From Solirubrobacteraceae bacterium (GTDB lineage Bacteria > Actinomycetota > Thermoleophilia > Solirubrobacterales > Solirubrobacteraceae), in the NCBI GenBank assembly GCA_017744415.1, contig JAGIBJ010000062.1, positions 103,018-167,017 of the forward strand: a stretch of DNA of 64,000 nucleotides. Direction: 5' to 3'. The translations under genes and the position numbers were made by a program. The notes below the pieces were generated by a model, which saw only the letters and a list, made by a program, of their open reading frames with translations, searched no databases and had not been told where the DNA came from. Below are positions 18,813 through 26,478 of the stretch, one piece after another (the stretch's first letter is position 1; each line of letters begins with the position of its first letter).

Positions 18813-20027
18813 CTACCCGGTGGTGCCGCTCGTGGCGCCGGCGAGATCCTGGCCCGTGAGGACGACCACGTCGGCCGTCTCCGGGGCTGCGGCACTCACG
18901 TTCGCGTCGATCGGCTGCACGACGGTCGACTCGAGACCGAGCGATTCGGCGATCTGCTTCGCCTTCGCCTCGTTGCCGGTCCCTGCGCGGTATTCCACGA
19001 TGCTCGTCGCGACCGTACTGTCGGAGCTGTACGAGTTCGGCTGGCCGGTCGTGTAGTTCGCGGCGGCGAGGCGGTCGGTGATCTTGGCCGCCAGACCGTT
19101 CACCTTGGTGCCGTTGAGGACGGTGACGCGGATCGTCGACGGTTCGATCTCGGTGGGCGTGGTGGGCTTCTTGGTGTCGCCGGTGTCTTCGTTCCCGCCG
19201 CCGGAGCCTTCGTTCTGAGTGGTGTTGCCCTGTGGGCCCGAGCCGGAGTTCGTGTCGTCCCCACCGCCACCGAAGAGCACGAAACCGGCGATCACGATGC
19301 CTGCGACGAGCGCCGCCGCACCGACGCCGAACAGCGCGCGGTTGCCGCGCGGCTCATCGAGGTGTTCGTCGTCGTAGTCGTACGGGTCGTCGGCGTAGCC
19401 GGAGCCGAAGCCGCCGGCGGCCGGGGTCGACGCCGCCAGCGGGTCGTACTCGCCGGGGACGGTGTCGGAGAGCTGCGTGTCCTGGCCGGGATCCAGCGGC
19501 GGCGGCACGGAGAGATCCTCGGCGAGCGGCTCGGAGCCGTTGTCGCTCGGCTCGTCGTCACCATCGGCGCCAGCGGGCGTGAGCGGGGCGAACACCGGGG
19601 GCTCGCCCGGCGAGTCTCCGCCGCCCGGCGGGGGCACGGAGCCGCCCTCGGGCAGCACCTCGGTCGCGGCGCCGCTCGCGGTGTCGGTGGCCTTCGCGGC
19701 GGCGACGGCGCGGGCCTCGGGCGTGGCGCCCAGCGTGCCCGGAGCCGGCGGCACCTGGCGCGGCTGGCCGGGGACGACCGGCACCCCGGCGGCCTGGGCG
19801 GCGCGGCGTTCGCGGGCGGCAGCGATCCGCCGCTGCACCTCGGCGATGACGCGCTGGGCCGTTTCGGCCTGGCGCTCGGGCTCAGCGTCGATCCACTCCC
19901 GCATCGCTCGGATCTGCCGTGATTGCGCGGCCACCAGAAGGATCATCAGGCCAACGCCGATGAAGCTGATGATGCCGCCGATGGCACCGATCTTGGAGAG
20001 GGAGTCGACTAGTGAGGCGACGACCAT
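18813..20027 (-). CDS. LytR_C-domain membrane protein
   Basis: 404 residues with an N-terminal helix (GAIGGIISFIGVGLMILLVA), a coiled, Arg/Ala-rich cytoplasmic region, a long Pro/Gly/acidic linker, a second transmembrane helix (ALFGVGAAALVAGIVIAGFV, near 230-255), a Gly/Ser/Asn-rich spacer and a terminal LytR_C domain starting IRVTVLNGTKVNGLA and ending DVVVLTGQDLA. LytR_C is usually found C-terminal to the LCP catalytic domain that attaches polymers to peptidoglycan; here the LCP domain is absent. The protein may be a wall-binding or partner subunit. Its place before the CapD-like gene fits a role in surface polymer attachment (inference). Confidence 0.8.
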   Translation of the reverse strand: MVVASLVDSLSKIGAIGGIISFIGVGLMILLVAAQSRQIRAMREWIDAEPERQAETAQRVIAEVQRRIAAARERRAAQAAGVPVVPGQPRQVPPAPGTLGATPEARAVAAAKATDTASGAATEVLPEGGSVPPPGGGDSPGEPPVFAPLTPAGADGDDEPSDNGSEPLAEDLSVPPPLDPGQDTQLSDTVPGEYDPLAASTPAAGGFGSGYADDPYDYDDEHLDEPRGNRALFGVGAAALVAGIVIAGFVLFGGGGDDTNSGSGPQGNTTQNEGSGGGNEDTGDTKKPTTPTEIEPSTIRVTVLNGTKVNGLAAKITDRLAAANYTTGQPNSYSSDSTVATSIVEYRAGTGNEAKAKQIAESLGLESTVVQPIDANVSAAAPETADVVVLTGQDLAGATSGTTG

Positions 20028-20144
20028 GGCGGCTCATCCTACGGGGCGAGGTGGCGCCGTGACCCCGCCGCGTCGGTGACCTTCGTCCGGGGCGTCCGGC
20101 GAGCAGTCGAGACGCGGCGTCGCACGCGCCCCGGCCCGCTGCGA

Positions 20145-22160
20145 TCAGACGTGGGCGGGGGTGCCGAGCGAGCCGTCGCCACGGGCGGCTTCGATGAGCG
20201 CAGCCACCTCGTGGGCGAGCCCGGCGGCGTCGCCCTCGAGCACGAGGAGGTTGATGCGGTCGAAGGCCTCGTCGACGGTCTGCGCGCTGATCGGCGGGCG
20301 GTCGGCGCGCAGGATCCGCTCGGCGTCGGTAGGCACGCCGCGCTCGTGGCCGCCGAAGAGTTCCTCGTGGATCTTCTCGCCAGGGCGCGGGCCGACGATG
20401 TCGATGGCGACGTCGACGTCGGGCTCCAGGCCGCTGAGCTCGATCATCGTGCGGGCGAGGTCGAGGATCCGCACCGGCTCGCCCATCTCGAGCACGAACA
20501 CCTCGCCACCCTCGCCCAGCGTGGCCGCGCGGATCACGAGCTGCACGGCTTCCGGGATGGTCATGAAGTAGCGGGTCATCTCGGGATCGGTGACGGTGAC
20601 CGGCCCGCCGTGCGCGATCTGGCGGCGGAAGATCGGCACCACCGAGCCGCTGGAGCCGAGCACGTTGCCGAAGCGAACGGCCGCGTACTGGGTGTTCGAG
20701 AACCGCTGCTGCTCGGCTTCGACGGCCCACTCGGCGAGCGCCTTGCTGGCGCCCATCACGGTGGCGGGGTCGACGGCCTTGTCGGTGGAGATCAGCACGA
20801 ACCGCTCCACGGCGAACTCGCCCGCGAGTCGCGCCACGAGCCGCGTGGCGAGCGAGTTGTTGCGCACGGCCTCGACGGGGTTCTCCTCCATGAGGCCGAC
20901 ATGCTTGTAGGCCGCGGCGTGGAAGACGGTCGTCGGCTGGTGGTCGCCGAACACCTCCCGCATGCGGTCCTCCTCGCGGCAGTCGGCGAGCACGGCGATG
21001 GCGACGTCGCGGCCCACGTGGCGGTCGCCGGTGAGCTCGCGGTGGATCTCGAAGAGGTTGTCCTCGGCGTGGTCGACGAGCACGAGCTTGCGCGGTCCCA
21101 CGCGGGCGATCTGGCGGCAGAGCTCGCTACCGATCGAGCCGCCGGCGCCGGTGACCATCACCACCTGCCCGCGCAGGTAGTTGCCGACGCGGTCAAGCTC
21201 CATCTTCACGGGCGCGCGGCCGAGGATGTCCTCCACCTGCACGTCACGCACCTGCCGCACGTACGTGCCTGCACGGCCCTGCAGCAGTTCGAACACCGTC
21301 GGGAGCGTCCGCACCGGGATCCCCCGCTGACGGCAGTCGCGCACCACCTGCGCGCGCACCGTGCCCGGGGCCGACGGAATCGCGATGGTCACCTCGTCGG
21401 GTTCCACGTCGTCGAGGTAGCGGGCCAGCTCGCTCGTCGGGCCGAGCACGCGCACGCCGTCGATCCGCAGGCCCTTCTTGCCGGGGTCGTCGTCGACGAA
21501 TCCCACCGGCCGCAGCCCGAGCGCCGGGTTGCGCACGATCTCGCGCAGCACGAGCCGGCCGCCGTCGCCGGCGCCGACGATCAGCACGCTGCGGGCATTG
21601 CGGCCGTGCGCGTGGCCGAAGCTGCCGCGATCGTGCAGGAAGCGGGCGACGAGCCGGCTGCCTGCCATGAAGCCCAAGAGCAGCAGGAAGAAGAAGGCGA
21701 CAACGCTGATCGGGATCGTCGCGACCCGGTCTAGCCGGTCGTGCACCGACTCCGAGATCCCCTCGACGCTGCCGAACCGCTTCGGGTCGGCGTAGAACGC
21801 TTCGTCGGAAGGTGTGAGGAACTTGATCGGCCGGACGATCGCGACATAGCCGACGGCCGCAATCGTGCCCACCACGGATCCGTTGATGATCGCGATGAGG
21901 TCGCGGACGCTGGCGAACCGCGCCGACCGCAGGTAGACGCGGAACAAGACGAACGCGATGAGGCAGAGCGCCACGATCGGCCCGACCGATGCCCAGAACA
22001 GCCGGCGGTAGTGGTCAGGCAGCGGATCACTGAAGAACCCGAACCGCAGGCGGTACGCGAGGTAGTAGGCGACGAAGACGCCGAGCCCGTCGAAGATCAC
22101 CTGCGGGATCGCGTTACGGCGCACGGGCACGAGCACGGATCGCAGTGAACGACGACGCAT
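20145..22160 (-). CDS. Membrane-bound UDP-sugar 4,6-dehydratase (CapD/WbpM type)
   Basis: 671 residues in the full-length WbpM layout: four N-terminal transmembrane helices (about 22-190), a Rossmann domain with VLIVGAGDGGRLVLREI (192-208), then the catalytic SDR domain with TGAGGSIGSE (337-346), STDKAVDP (458-465) and MGASK (469-473). In this family the usual SDR Tyr is replaced (Met469 here) while Ser/Thr-Asp and Lys473 are kept. The reaction is dehydration of UDP-GlcNAc (or similar) to the 4-keto-6-deoxy sugar, feeding the DegT aminotransferase at 39217. A 35-residue insertion (113-147) separates helices 3 and 4. GACGCATC-type upstream sequence and the hairpin at 22289 lie before the ATG. 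Confidence 0.9.
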   Translation of the reverse strand: MRRRSLRSVLVPVRRNAIPQVIFDGLGVFVAYYLAYRLRFGFFSDPLPDHYRRLFWASVGPIVALCLIAFVLFRVYLRSARFASVRDLIAIINGSVVGTIAAVGYVAIVRPIKFLTPSDEAFYADPKRFGSVEGISESVHDRLDRVATIPISVVAFFFLLLLGFMAGSRLVARFLHDRGSFGHAHGRNARSVLIVGAGDGGRLVLREIVRNPALGLRPVGFVDDDPGKKGLRIDGVRVLGPTSELARYLDDVEPDEVTIAIPSAPGTVRAQVVRDCRQRGIPVRTLPTVFELLQGRAGTYVRQVRDVQVEDILGRAPVKMELDRVGNYLRGQVVMVTGAGGSIGSELCRQIARVGPRKLVLVDHAEDNLFEIHRELTGDRHVGRDVAIAVLADCREEDRMREVFGDHQPTTVFHAAAYKHVGLMEENPVEAVRNNSLATRLVARLAGEFAVERFVLISTDKAVDPATVMGASKALAEWAVEAEQQRFSNTQYAAVRFGNVLGSSGSVVPIFRRQIAHGGPVTVTDPEMTRYFMTIPEAVQLVIRAATLGEGGEVFVLEMGEPVRILDLARTMIELSGLEPDVDVAIDIVGPRPGEKIHEELFGGHERGVPTDAERILRADRPPISAQTVDEAFDRINLLVLEGDAAGLAHEVAALIEAARGDGSLGTPAHV

Positions 22161-22288
22161 CAGAGCGGAATTCTACGTGCGGCCCCCATCGCCGGGGGCG
22201 CCTATGGCGGATTCGCCTGCACGCTCGGCAAACGAACGGGGTCCGTCCGCCCGGCGCGCTGCTCGGTCACGTCAGCGCGGCGCCGGGG

Positions 22289-22336
22289 CTGAGCGGGACA
22301 TAACTGGGGCGGGAGCAACAGTTATCTCCCGCTCAG
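22289..22336. terminator. Long intergenic hairpin, 18-bp arms, 12-nt loop
   Basis: Arms ctgagcgggacataactg (22289-22306) and its near-perfect complement (22319-22336) pair at 17 of 18 positions; pairing continues outward with one bulge (gccggg with cccggc). It begins 11 bp after the stop of the winged-helix gene (22347) on the minus strand and lacks a T-tract. Probable terminator, possibly also the leader of the dehydratase gene. Confidence 0.6.
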
Positions 22337-22346
22337 GTCCCGGCCG

Positions 22347-23441
22347 TCAGTGGACGGTGACGTGCACCTCTTCGACGCCCCGCAGCGACGCGAGACGCAG
22401 CGCCTCTTCTTCCACGGCGCCCTTCTTCAGGCGGGTGAACGGCTCGATGTCGAAGTCGATCTCCTGGCGCTTCGCGCGCGCCCGCCACGAGCCGACGAGC
22501 TTGCCGTCGACGATCATGGCGCCGGGGCTGCCAGCGGGCCGAAAGAGCTTGTTGCGCACGGATTCGTCGCGAGCGAGCAGCTTGCGGTTGGGCTTCCAGA
22601 GATAGGGGTCGCCCGGGGGCAAGAGGCGCACGCCCTCGGCCGGCGGCGGGTCGTTGAACTCCTCCATGTCTTCGCCGAGGAGCCAGACGGCACGGCCGTC
22701 GGGGTCCTCGATCTCGACCAGCTCATCCTCGATCTGCTCCCACAACCGACGGCCATGGGACGGTGCCACGCCGGCCCACTCGCTGAACTCGCCGGGGGTC
22801 GCCGGGCCGTACCAGCGCAGGAATCGGTGAGCCGCCTCATGGGCCGGCGGCGGATCGGCAGGCTGCGCCACGCGGTAGCGACGCTGCGAATCGAGCCGCA
22901 CGCCCGCCATCGCGGTCGCGAACCGCCACAGGAGCGGCGGCACGTGGTGACTGCGGCAGCGCTCGCACCAGGGCAACAGCTCGTCGCGCACGTGGTGGCG
23001 CATCTGCTCGTGGAGCTCGTCCCGGCTGAGCTGGCGCTCGCTCGCGAGCGCCTTGCGCACGGCCTCGGTCACCTCGGCCAGCGCGTCGGTCGGGTGGATC
23101 TTCTCGTCCTCGCACAGGTGCGCGAGCTGCGGACCGAGCTGGCGGGCGAGGTCGTCGTCGTGGTCGGCGATGAGCGACGCGCCGAAGAGCGTGTGATCCT
23201 CGGGGGCGACGACGTGGAGCGAGCCGCGGATCGCATGCGCCATCACCAGGGAGCCGCGGTCGATCGCGCGTTCGAACGCCGCGCGCTTGATGCCGTCGGC
23301 GCGAGCGGCGATCGCGATCAGGGCCGCGTCGCGGTCGCGATCGGACGTGGGGCAGTCGACGGCGCTCGCGAGATCGGTCCGATCGCGGGCGTCGAGACCC
23401 GAGCGGGAGAACCGGAACGCCAAGATCTGATCAGAACGCAC
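22347..23441 (-). CDS. Winged-helix DNA-binding domain protein (AlkX/HTH_42 family)
   Basis: 364 residues of the winged-helix family often annotated as winged helix DNA-binding domain protein, related to the AlkZ DNA glycosylase superfamily. Recognisable segments: LVMAHAIRGSLHVVAPEDH in the N-terminal part, RFLRWYGPATPGEFSEWAG in the middle, WLLGEDM, RLLPPGDPYLWKPNRKLL, and GAMIVDGKLVGSWRARAKRQ near the C-terminus. AlkZ proteins excise interstrand cross-links and bulky lesions through a QxQ or related motif; that motif is not clearly present here, so enzyme activity is uncertain. GTG at 23441 is strongly supported by AGGAGA six bases upstream. The hairpin 22289-22336 follows the stop. Confidence 0.78.
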   Translation of the reverse strand: MRSDQILAFRFSRSGLDARDRTDLASAVDCPTSDRDRDAALIAIAARADGIKRAAFERAIDRGSLVMAHAIRGSLHVVAPEDHTLFGASLIADHDDDLARQLGPQLAHLCEDEKIHPTDALAEVTEAVRKALASERQLSRDELHEQMRHHVRDELLPWCERCRSHHVPPLLWRFATAMAGVRLDSQRRYRVAQPADPPPAHEAAHRFLRWYGPATPGEFSEWAGVAPSHGRRLWEQIEDELVEIEDPDGRAVWLLGEDMEEFNDPPPAEGVRLLPPGDPYLWKPNRKLLARDESVRNKLFRPAGSPGAMIVDGKLVGSWRARAKRQEIDFDIEPFTRLKKGAVEEEALRLASLRGVEEVHVTVH

Positions 23442-23756
23442 CCTGTCTCCTCTCTCCGTGGTCGAAAGCCGGGGTGTATACAAAGCTACGGCCACCGGCC
23501 CCGAATCTGGAGCGGCTGGCCCGGGTGAGCCTGGGCAGGGCTGTTCCGCGCGGAACGGGATCGACGTTCGGCTCCGCCGCGGTCGTTTCGGCGCCTTGCT
23601 CGAACAAACCCCTGGCTCGTCATGGGACACCGCGACTGGCAGATCGCGTCGCCCGAACAAAGCCCGAACCGGACGGGACAGCACTCCAGCGCGCCGTTGC
23701 GGCGAGCGGTGTGCCGTGCGTGGTGCGACACCGCTGGGGAGCTGCGGTCTCGCCGC
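23442..23756. other. Intergenic region with a perfect 14-bp palindrome
   Basis: No coding signal was found in these 315 bases. A perfect palindrome gttccgcgcggaac lies at 23543-23556, about 100 bp upstream of the winged-helix start, and could be an operator. Two cgaacaaa-like words at about 23600 and 23655 are the only other recurrent motif. No clear promoter consensus is visible. Confidence 0.45.
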
Positions 23757-24770
23757 TTACTCGAGCGCGGTGAGCAGCAGATCGGTCAGGATCTTCGGGT
23801 CGCGCCGGATCCGGTCGGCGGAGGTGCCGTCGCCAGCGCGCTGGCGCTTCTCCAGGACGACCTCGTCGGCGTTCGTGAGCTGCCGGAGGCGCCCCTCCGC
23901 GATGAGTCCCTCGTCAACTGCACCCATTACGCCGGCGAACGTCGTGTAGACGGGAGTGCCGAGCGCGACCGCCTCGCGGTTCATCGTGCCGCCGCCCGAG
24001 ACGACGACGTCGGCGAACGCGATCAGGCTCGGCGCGTCGATCGCCTGCTCGGGCACGATGAAGCCGCCCGCCTCGACGATCTCGACCCGCTGCTCGGGCG
24101 TGCGCGGGAGCACCACTGCCTGCTCGCCCTGGAACTTCTTCAGCACCTCGGCGAACTGGTTCACCTGCTCGTTGGGGTGGCGGTGGTAGAGGCTCACGTC
24201 CGGGGCCGTGCGGATCACCGCGATGGGCTTCGTGGGGTCGAGGCCGAGCTCGTCGAGCACGCCGGCGTCGGGCTCGAGATCCGCGAGGTAGTACTCCTCC
24301 TTGAGCCCCTCGTACGGGCGGATCTTGCCCTTCGCCCCGTAACGGTCGAGGCGCTCCGGCGGGATCGCGGCGGGGATCACGACCGAGCGCGCGAGGCGGC
24401 AGTTCACGTTGTGCTGCACCGTCGCGAACTCGTAGTCGAACATCGTCGCGCTCGGGATCCGCAGCAGCTTCGCGGCGACGGTGATGTCGTTGCTGCCATG
24501 GCCCAGCGCCACATCGAAGTTGCGCCCGCGCGCCCAGCGCCAGAGGGCCGTCGAGCGGCTCGCGAGTCCGATCGCTTTCTTGCCGAGCTCCTCGCCGCGG
24601 TGGTGCCCGATCACGGTCGCGTTCAGCCCGTGGCGCTCGGCCAGCGCCACCGTCTGCGCGAAGTCACGCGCCGTGACTTCCACCTCGTGCCCCCGCGCCC
24701 GCAGGTCCTCCACCACCGGCCGCAGCACGAGCACGTGCGGGCTGTTGGTGAGGTCGATCCAGACGCGCAT
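23757..24770 (-). CDS. DUF354 glycosyltransferase-like protein
   Basis: 337-residue DUF354 (PF04007-type) protein, a GT-B-fold family resembling UDP-sugar epimerases and glycosyltransferases. It opens with MRVWIDLTNSPHVLVLRPVV, then has ALGHGSNDITVAAKLLRIP, AVIRTAPDVSLYHRHPN and the Gly-rich VVVSGGGTMNREAVALGTPV, which are the conserved blocks. Archaeal and bacterial members sit in polysaccharide or glycolipid clusters and their exact reaction is unknown. It diverges from the alpha/beta hydrolase at 24917 over a 146-bp gap holding a strong inverted repeat. Confidence 0.85.
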   Translation of the reverse strand: MRVWIDLTNSPHVLVLRPVVEDLRARGHEVEVTARDFAQTVALAERHGLNATVIGHHRGEELGKKAIGLASRSTALWRWARGRNFDVALGHGSNDITVAAKLLRIPSATMFDYEFATVQHNVNCRLARSVVIPAAIPPERLDRYGAKGKIRPYEGLKEEYYLADLEPDAGVLDELGLDPTKPIAVIRTAPDVSLYHRHPNEQVNQFAEVLKKFQGEQAVVLPRTPEQRVEIVEAGGFIVPEQAIDAPSLIAFADVVVSGGGTMNREAVALGTPVYTTFAGVMGAVDEGLIAEGRLRQLTNADEVVLEKRQRAGDGTSADRIRRDPKILTDLLLTALE

Positions 24771-24819
24771 AGCCGCCGCGCATCATGCCGCCTCGCCCGG
24801 CCAGAGCGCCCTCCGGGCT

Positions 24820-24870
24820 CGTGTATGACGTGCATCGCGCACAGGACGAGCGCTTCGCGCGTCATACACG
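24820..24870. promoter_or_regulatory. Inverted repeat in a divergent promoter region
   Basis: Perfect 11-bp arms cgtgtatgacg (24820-24830) and cgtcatacacg (24860-24870) flank 29 nt. Outside them ccctccggg and ctccggcg give a weaker second pairing. It lies midway between start codons at 24770 (minus) and 24917 (plus), where a two-site operator or a leader hairpin for the hydrolase gene is expected. Confidence 0.5.
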
Positions 24871-24916
24871 GGCGCCGGAGGCGGAGGCGGCGGGTGCGTG
24901 GGAGACTCTCGGGCCG

Positions 24917-25744
24917 ATGGAGCGATTCACCACGAGCGACGGCGTCGCGATCGCCTACGACTACGACGACTCGGCGCCCGACGGGCTGCCGCCGGTGGTG
25001 CTCCTGCACGGCTTCGGGGTCGACTCGCAGATCAACTGGGGTACCCCGGGCATCGTCGACGGGCTGGCCGACGCCGATCGCAAGACCGTGATCCTCGACG
25101 CCCGCGGCCACGGCGAATCCGGCAAGCCGGCAGACGCCCCGCGCGAGCCAGCGGCTGGCGAACCCGCCGACGCCCCGAACGAGCCGGCCGCCGGCATCTA
25201 CGGTGAGCCGCGAATGGCGCTCGACGTGCGCGAGCTCGTCGACGAGCTGGGGGTCGAGTCGTACGACCTCGTCGGCTACTCGATGGGCGCGATCACCGCG
25301 CTGCTGATCGCCGCGGCCGACCCGCGGGTGCGGCGGCTCGTGGTCGGGGGCGTCGGCGCAGGCGTGATCGAGGTCGGCGGCCTCGACACCCGCGAGCTCC
25401 CGCCGGAGCTGATCGTCCCCGCGCTGCTCGCCGACGACCCCACCGCCGCGGGCCTGCACCCGCTCGGCGTGGCCTGGCGCTCATTCCTCGACACGGCGGG
25501 CGCCGACCGGGTTGCCCTCGCCGCGCAGCTCCAGGCCGCGCACAAGGGCGGCGTCGACCTCAACGCGATCACGGTGCCGACGATGGTGCTCGTCGGCGAC
25601 AGCGACAACCTCGCCCGCAACCCCGAGCTGCTCGCCGACGCCCTACCCGACGGGCGCGTCTACCGACTCCCCGCCGCCGACCACCTCGGCGCCCCGAGCC
25701 ACCCGCGCTTCCTGACGGCGATCAGCGACTTCCTCGCCGGCTAG
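24917..25744 (+). CDS. Alpha/beta hydrolase
   Basis: 275-residue alpha/beta hydrolase fold. Oxyanion-hole motif VVLLHGFGVDSQ near the N-terminus, nucleophile elbow LVGYSMGAIT (Ser in GYSMG), acid in VLVGDSDNLA and catalytic His in PAADHLGAPSHP, so the triad looks complete. A 25-residue Pro/Ala/Glu-rich insertion with two near-identical blocks (PADAPREPAAG, PADAPNEPAAG) lies in the cap region. Substrate unknown. ATG at 24917 is used; upstream open frame overlaps the inverted repeat. Confidence 0.86.
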   Translation: MERFTTSDGVAIAYDYDDSAPDGLPPVVLLHGFGVDSQINWGTPGIVDGLADADRKTVILDARGHGESGKPADAPREPAAGEPADAPNEPAAGIYGEPRMALDVRELVDELGVESYDLVGYSMGAITALLIAAADPRVRRLVVGGVGAGVIEVGGLDTRELPPELIVPALLADDPTAAGLHPLGVAWRSFLDTAGADRVALAAQLQAAHKGGVDLNAITVPTMVLVGDSDNLARNPELLADALPDGRVYRLPAADHLGAPSHPRFLTAISDFLAG

Positions 25745-25781
25745 CGCCAGCGGCGCTCCCCGGTCGGTCGCTGGCGGCGAC

Positions 25782-26441
25782 TCAGCCCGTTGCGCGGAGG
25801 TATTCGAGCACGGCCAGCACGCGGCGGTGATCGCCGGCGGTGGCGGGCAGATCGAGCTTGGTGAAGATCTGACTGATGTGCTTCTCGACGGCGCCGTGGG
25901 TGACGACCATCGCCTCGGCGATCGCGGCGTTGGTGCGGCCCTCGGCCATGAGCGCGAGCACTTCGCGTTCGCGTGGCGTGAGCTCGTCGATGGTGGATCC
26001 GCCCGCGGCCGAGCGATCTCGCACGAGCTCGGCGACGACCTCACGATCGAGCGCGGTGCCGCCGCCGGCGACCCGCTGCACAGCATCGAGGAACCCGCGC
26101 ACGTCGCCGACGCGCTCCTTGAGCAGGTAGCCGACCCCGCCGGTGCCCTCGGCCGCGAGCAGCTCGCTGGTGTAGACCGGCTCGACGTACTGAGAGAGGA
26201 CGAGCAGCCCGAGCGCTGGGAGGCGCTTGCGGGCCTCGAGCGCCGCGCGGATGCCTTCGTCGGTGAACGAGGGCGGCAGCCGGACGTCACAAATGGCGAG
26301 CTCAGGCTCGTGGGCGGTGACGACCCGCAGGAACTCCTCGGCGTCGGCGGCCTGGCCGACGACTTCGATGTCGTTCTCGCGCAGCAGCGCGACGATGCCC
26401 TCCCGCAGGAGCGCGTGGTCTTCGACGATCACGACCCGCAT
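25782..26441 (-). CDS. NarL/LuxR-family response regulator
   Basis: 219 residues: a receiver domain opening MRVVIVEDHALLREG with phospho-acceptor Asp52 in AICDVRLPPS and Lys in YLLKERVGD, then a C-terminal LuxR-type helix-turn-helix (ELTPREREVLALMAEGRTNA, VEKHISQIFTKL). Partner of the DesK-type kinase immediately upstream. Probably controls the MMPL exporter in the same operon; the target sites are not identifiable. A near copy of its first 20 bases lies just upstream at the kinase 3' end. Confidence 0.92.
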   Translation of the reverse strand: MRVVIVEDHALLREGIVALLRENDIEVVGQAADAEEFLRVVTAHEPELAICDVRLPPSFTDEGIRAALEARKRLPALGLLVLSQYVEPVYTSELLAAEGTGGVGYLLKERVGDVRGFLDAVQRVAGGGTALDREVVAELVRDRSAAGGSTIDELTPREREVLALMAEGRTNAAIAEAMVVTHGAVEKHISQIFTKLDLPATAGDHRRVLAVLEYLRATG

Positions 26442-26478
26442 GGCGAGCCTCCCGCGCTGGCAGTCGCTTGCTTTTCGA

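Noticed and set aside
23543..23656. Possible LexA/SOS box (cgaac words)
   Set aside because: No cgaac-N4-gttcg pairing; only single half-sites, and the 14-bp palindrome is not an SOS-box sequence.
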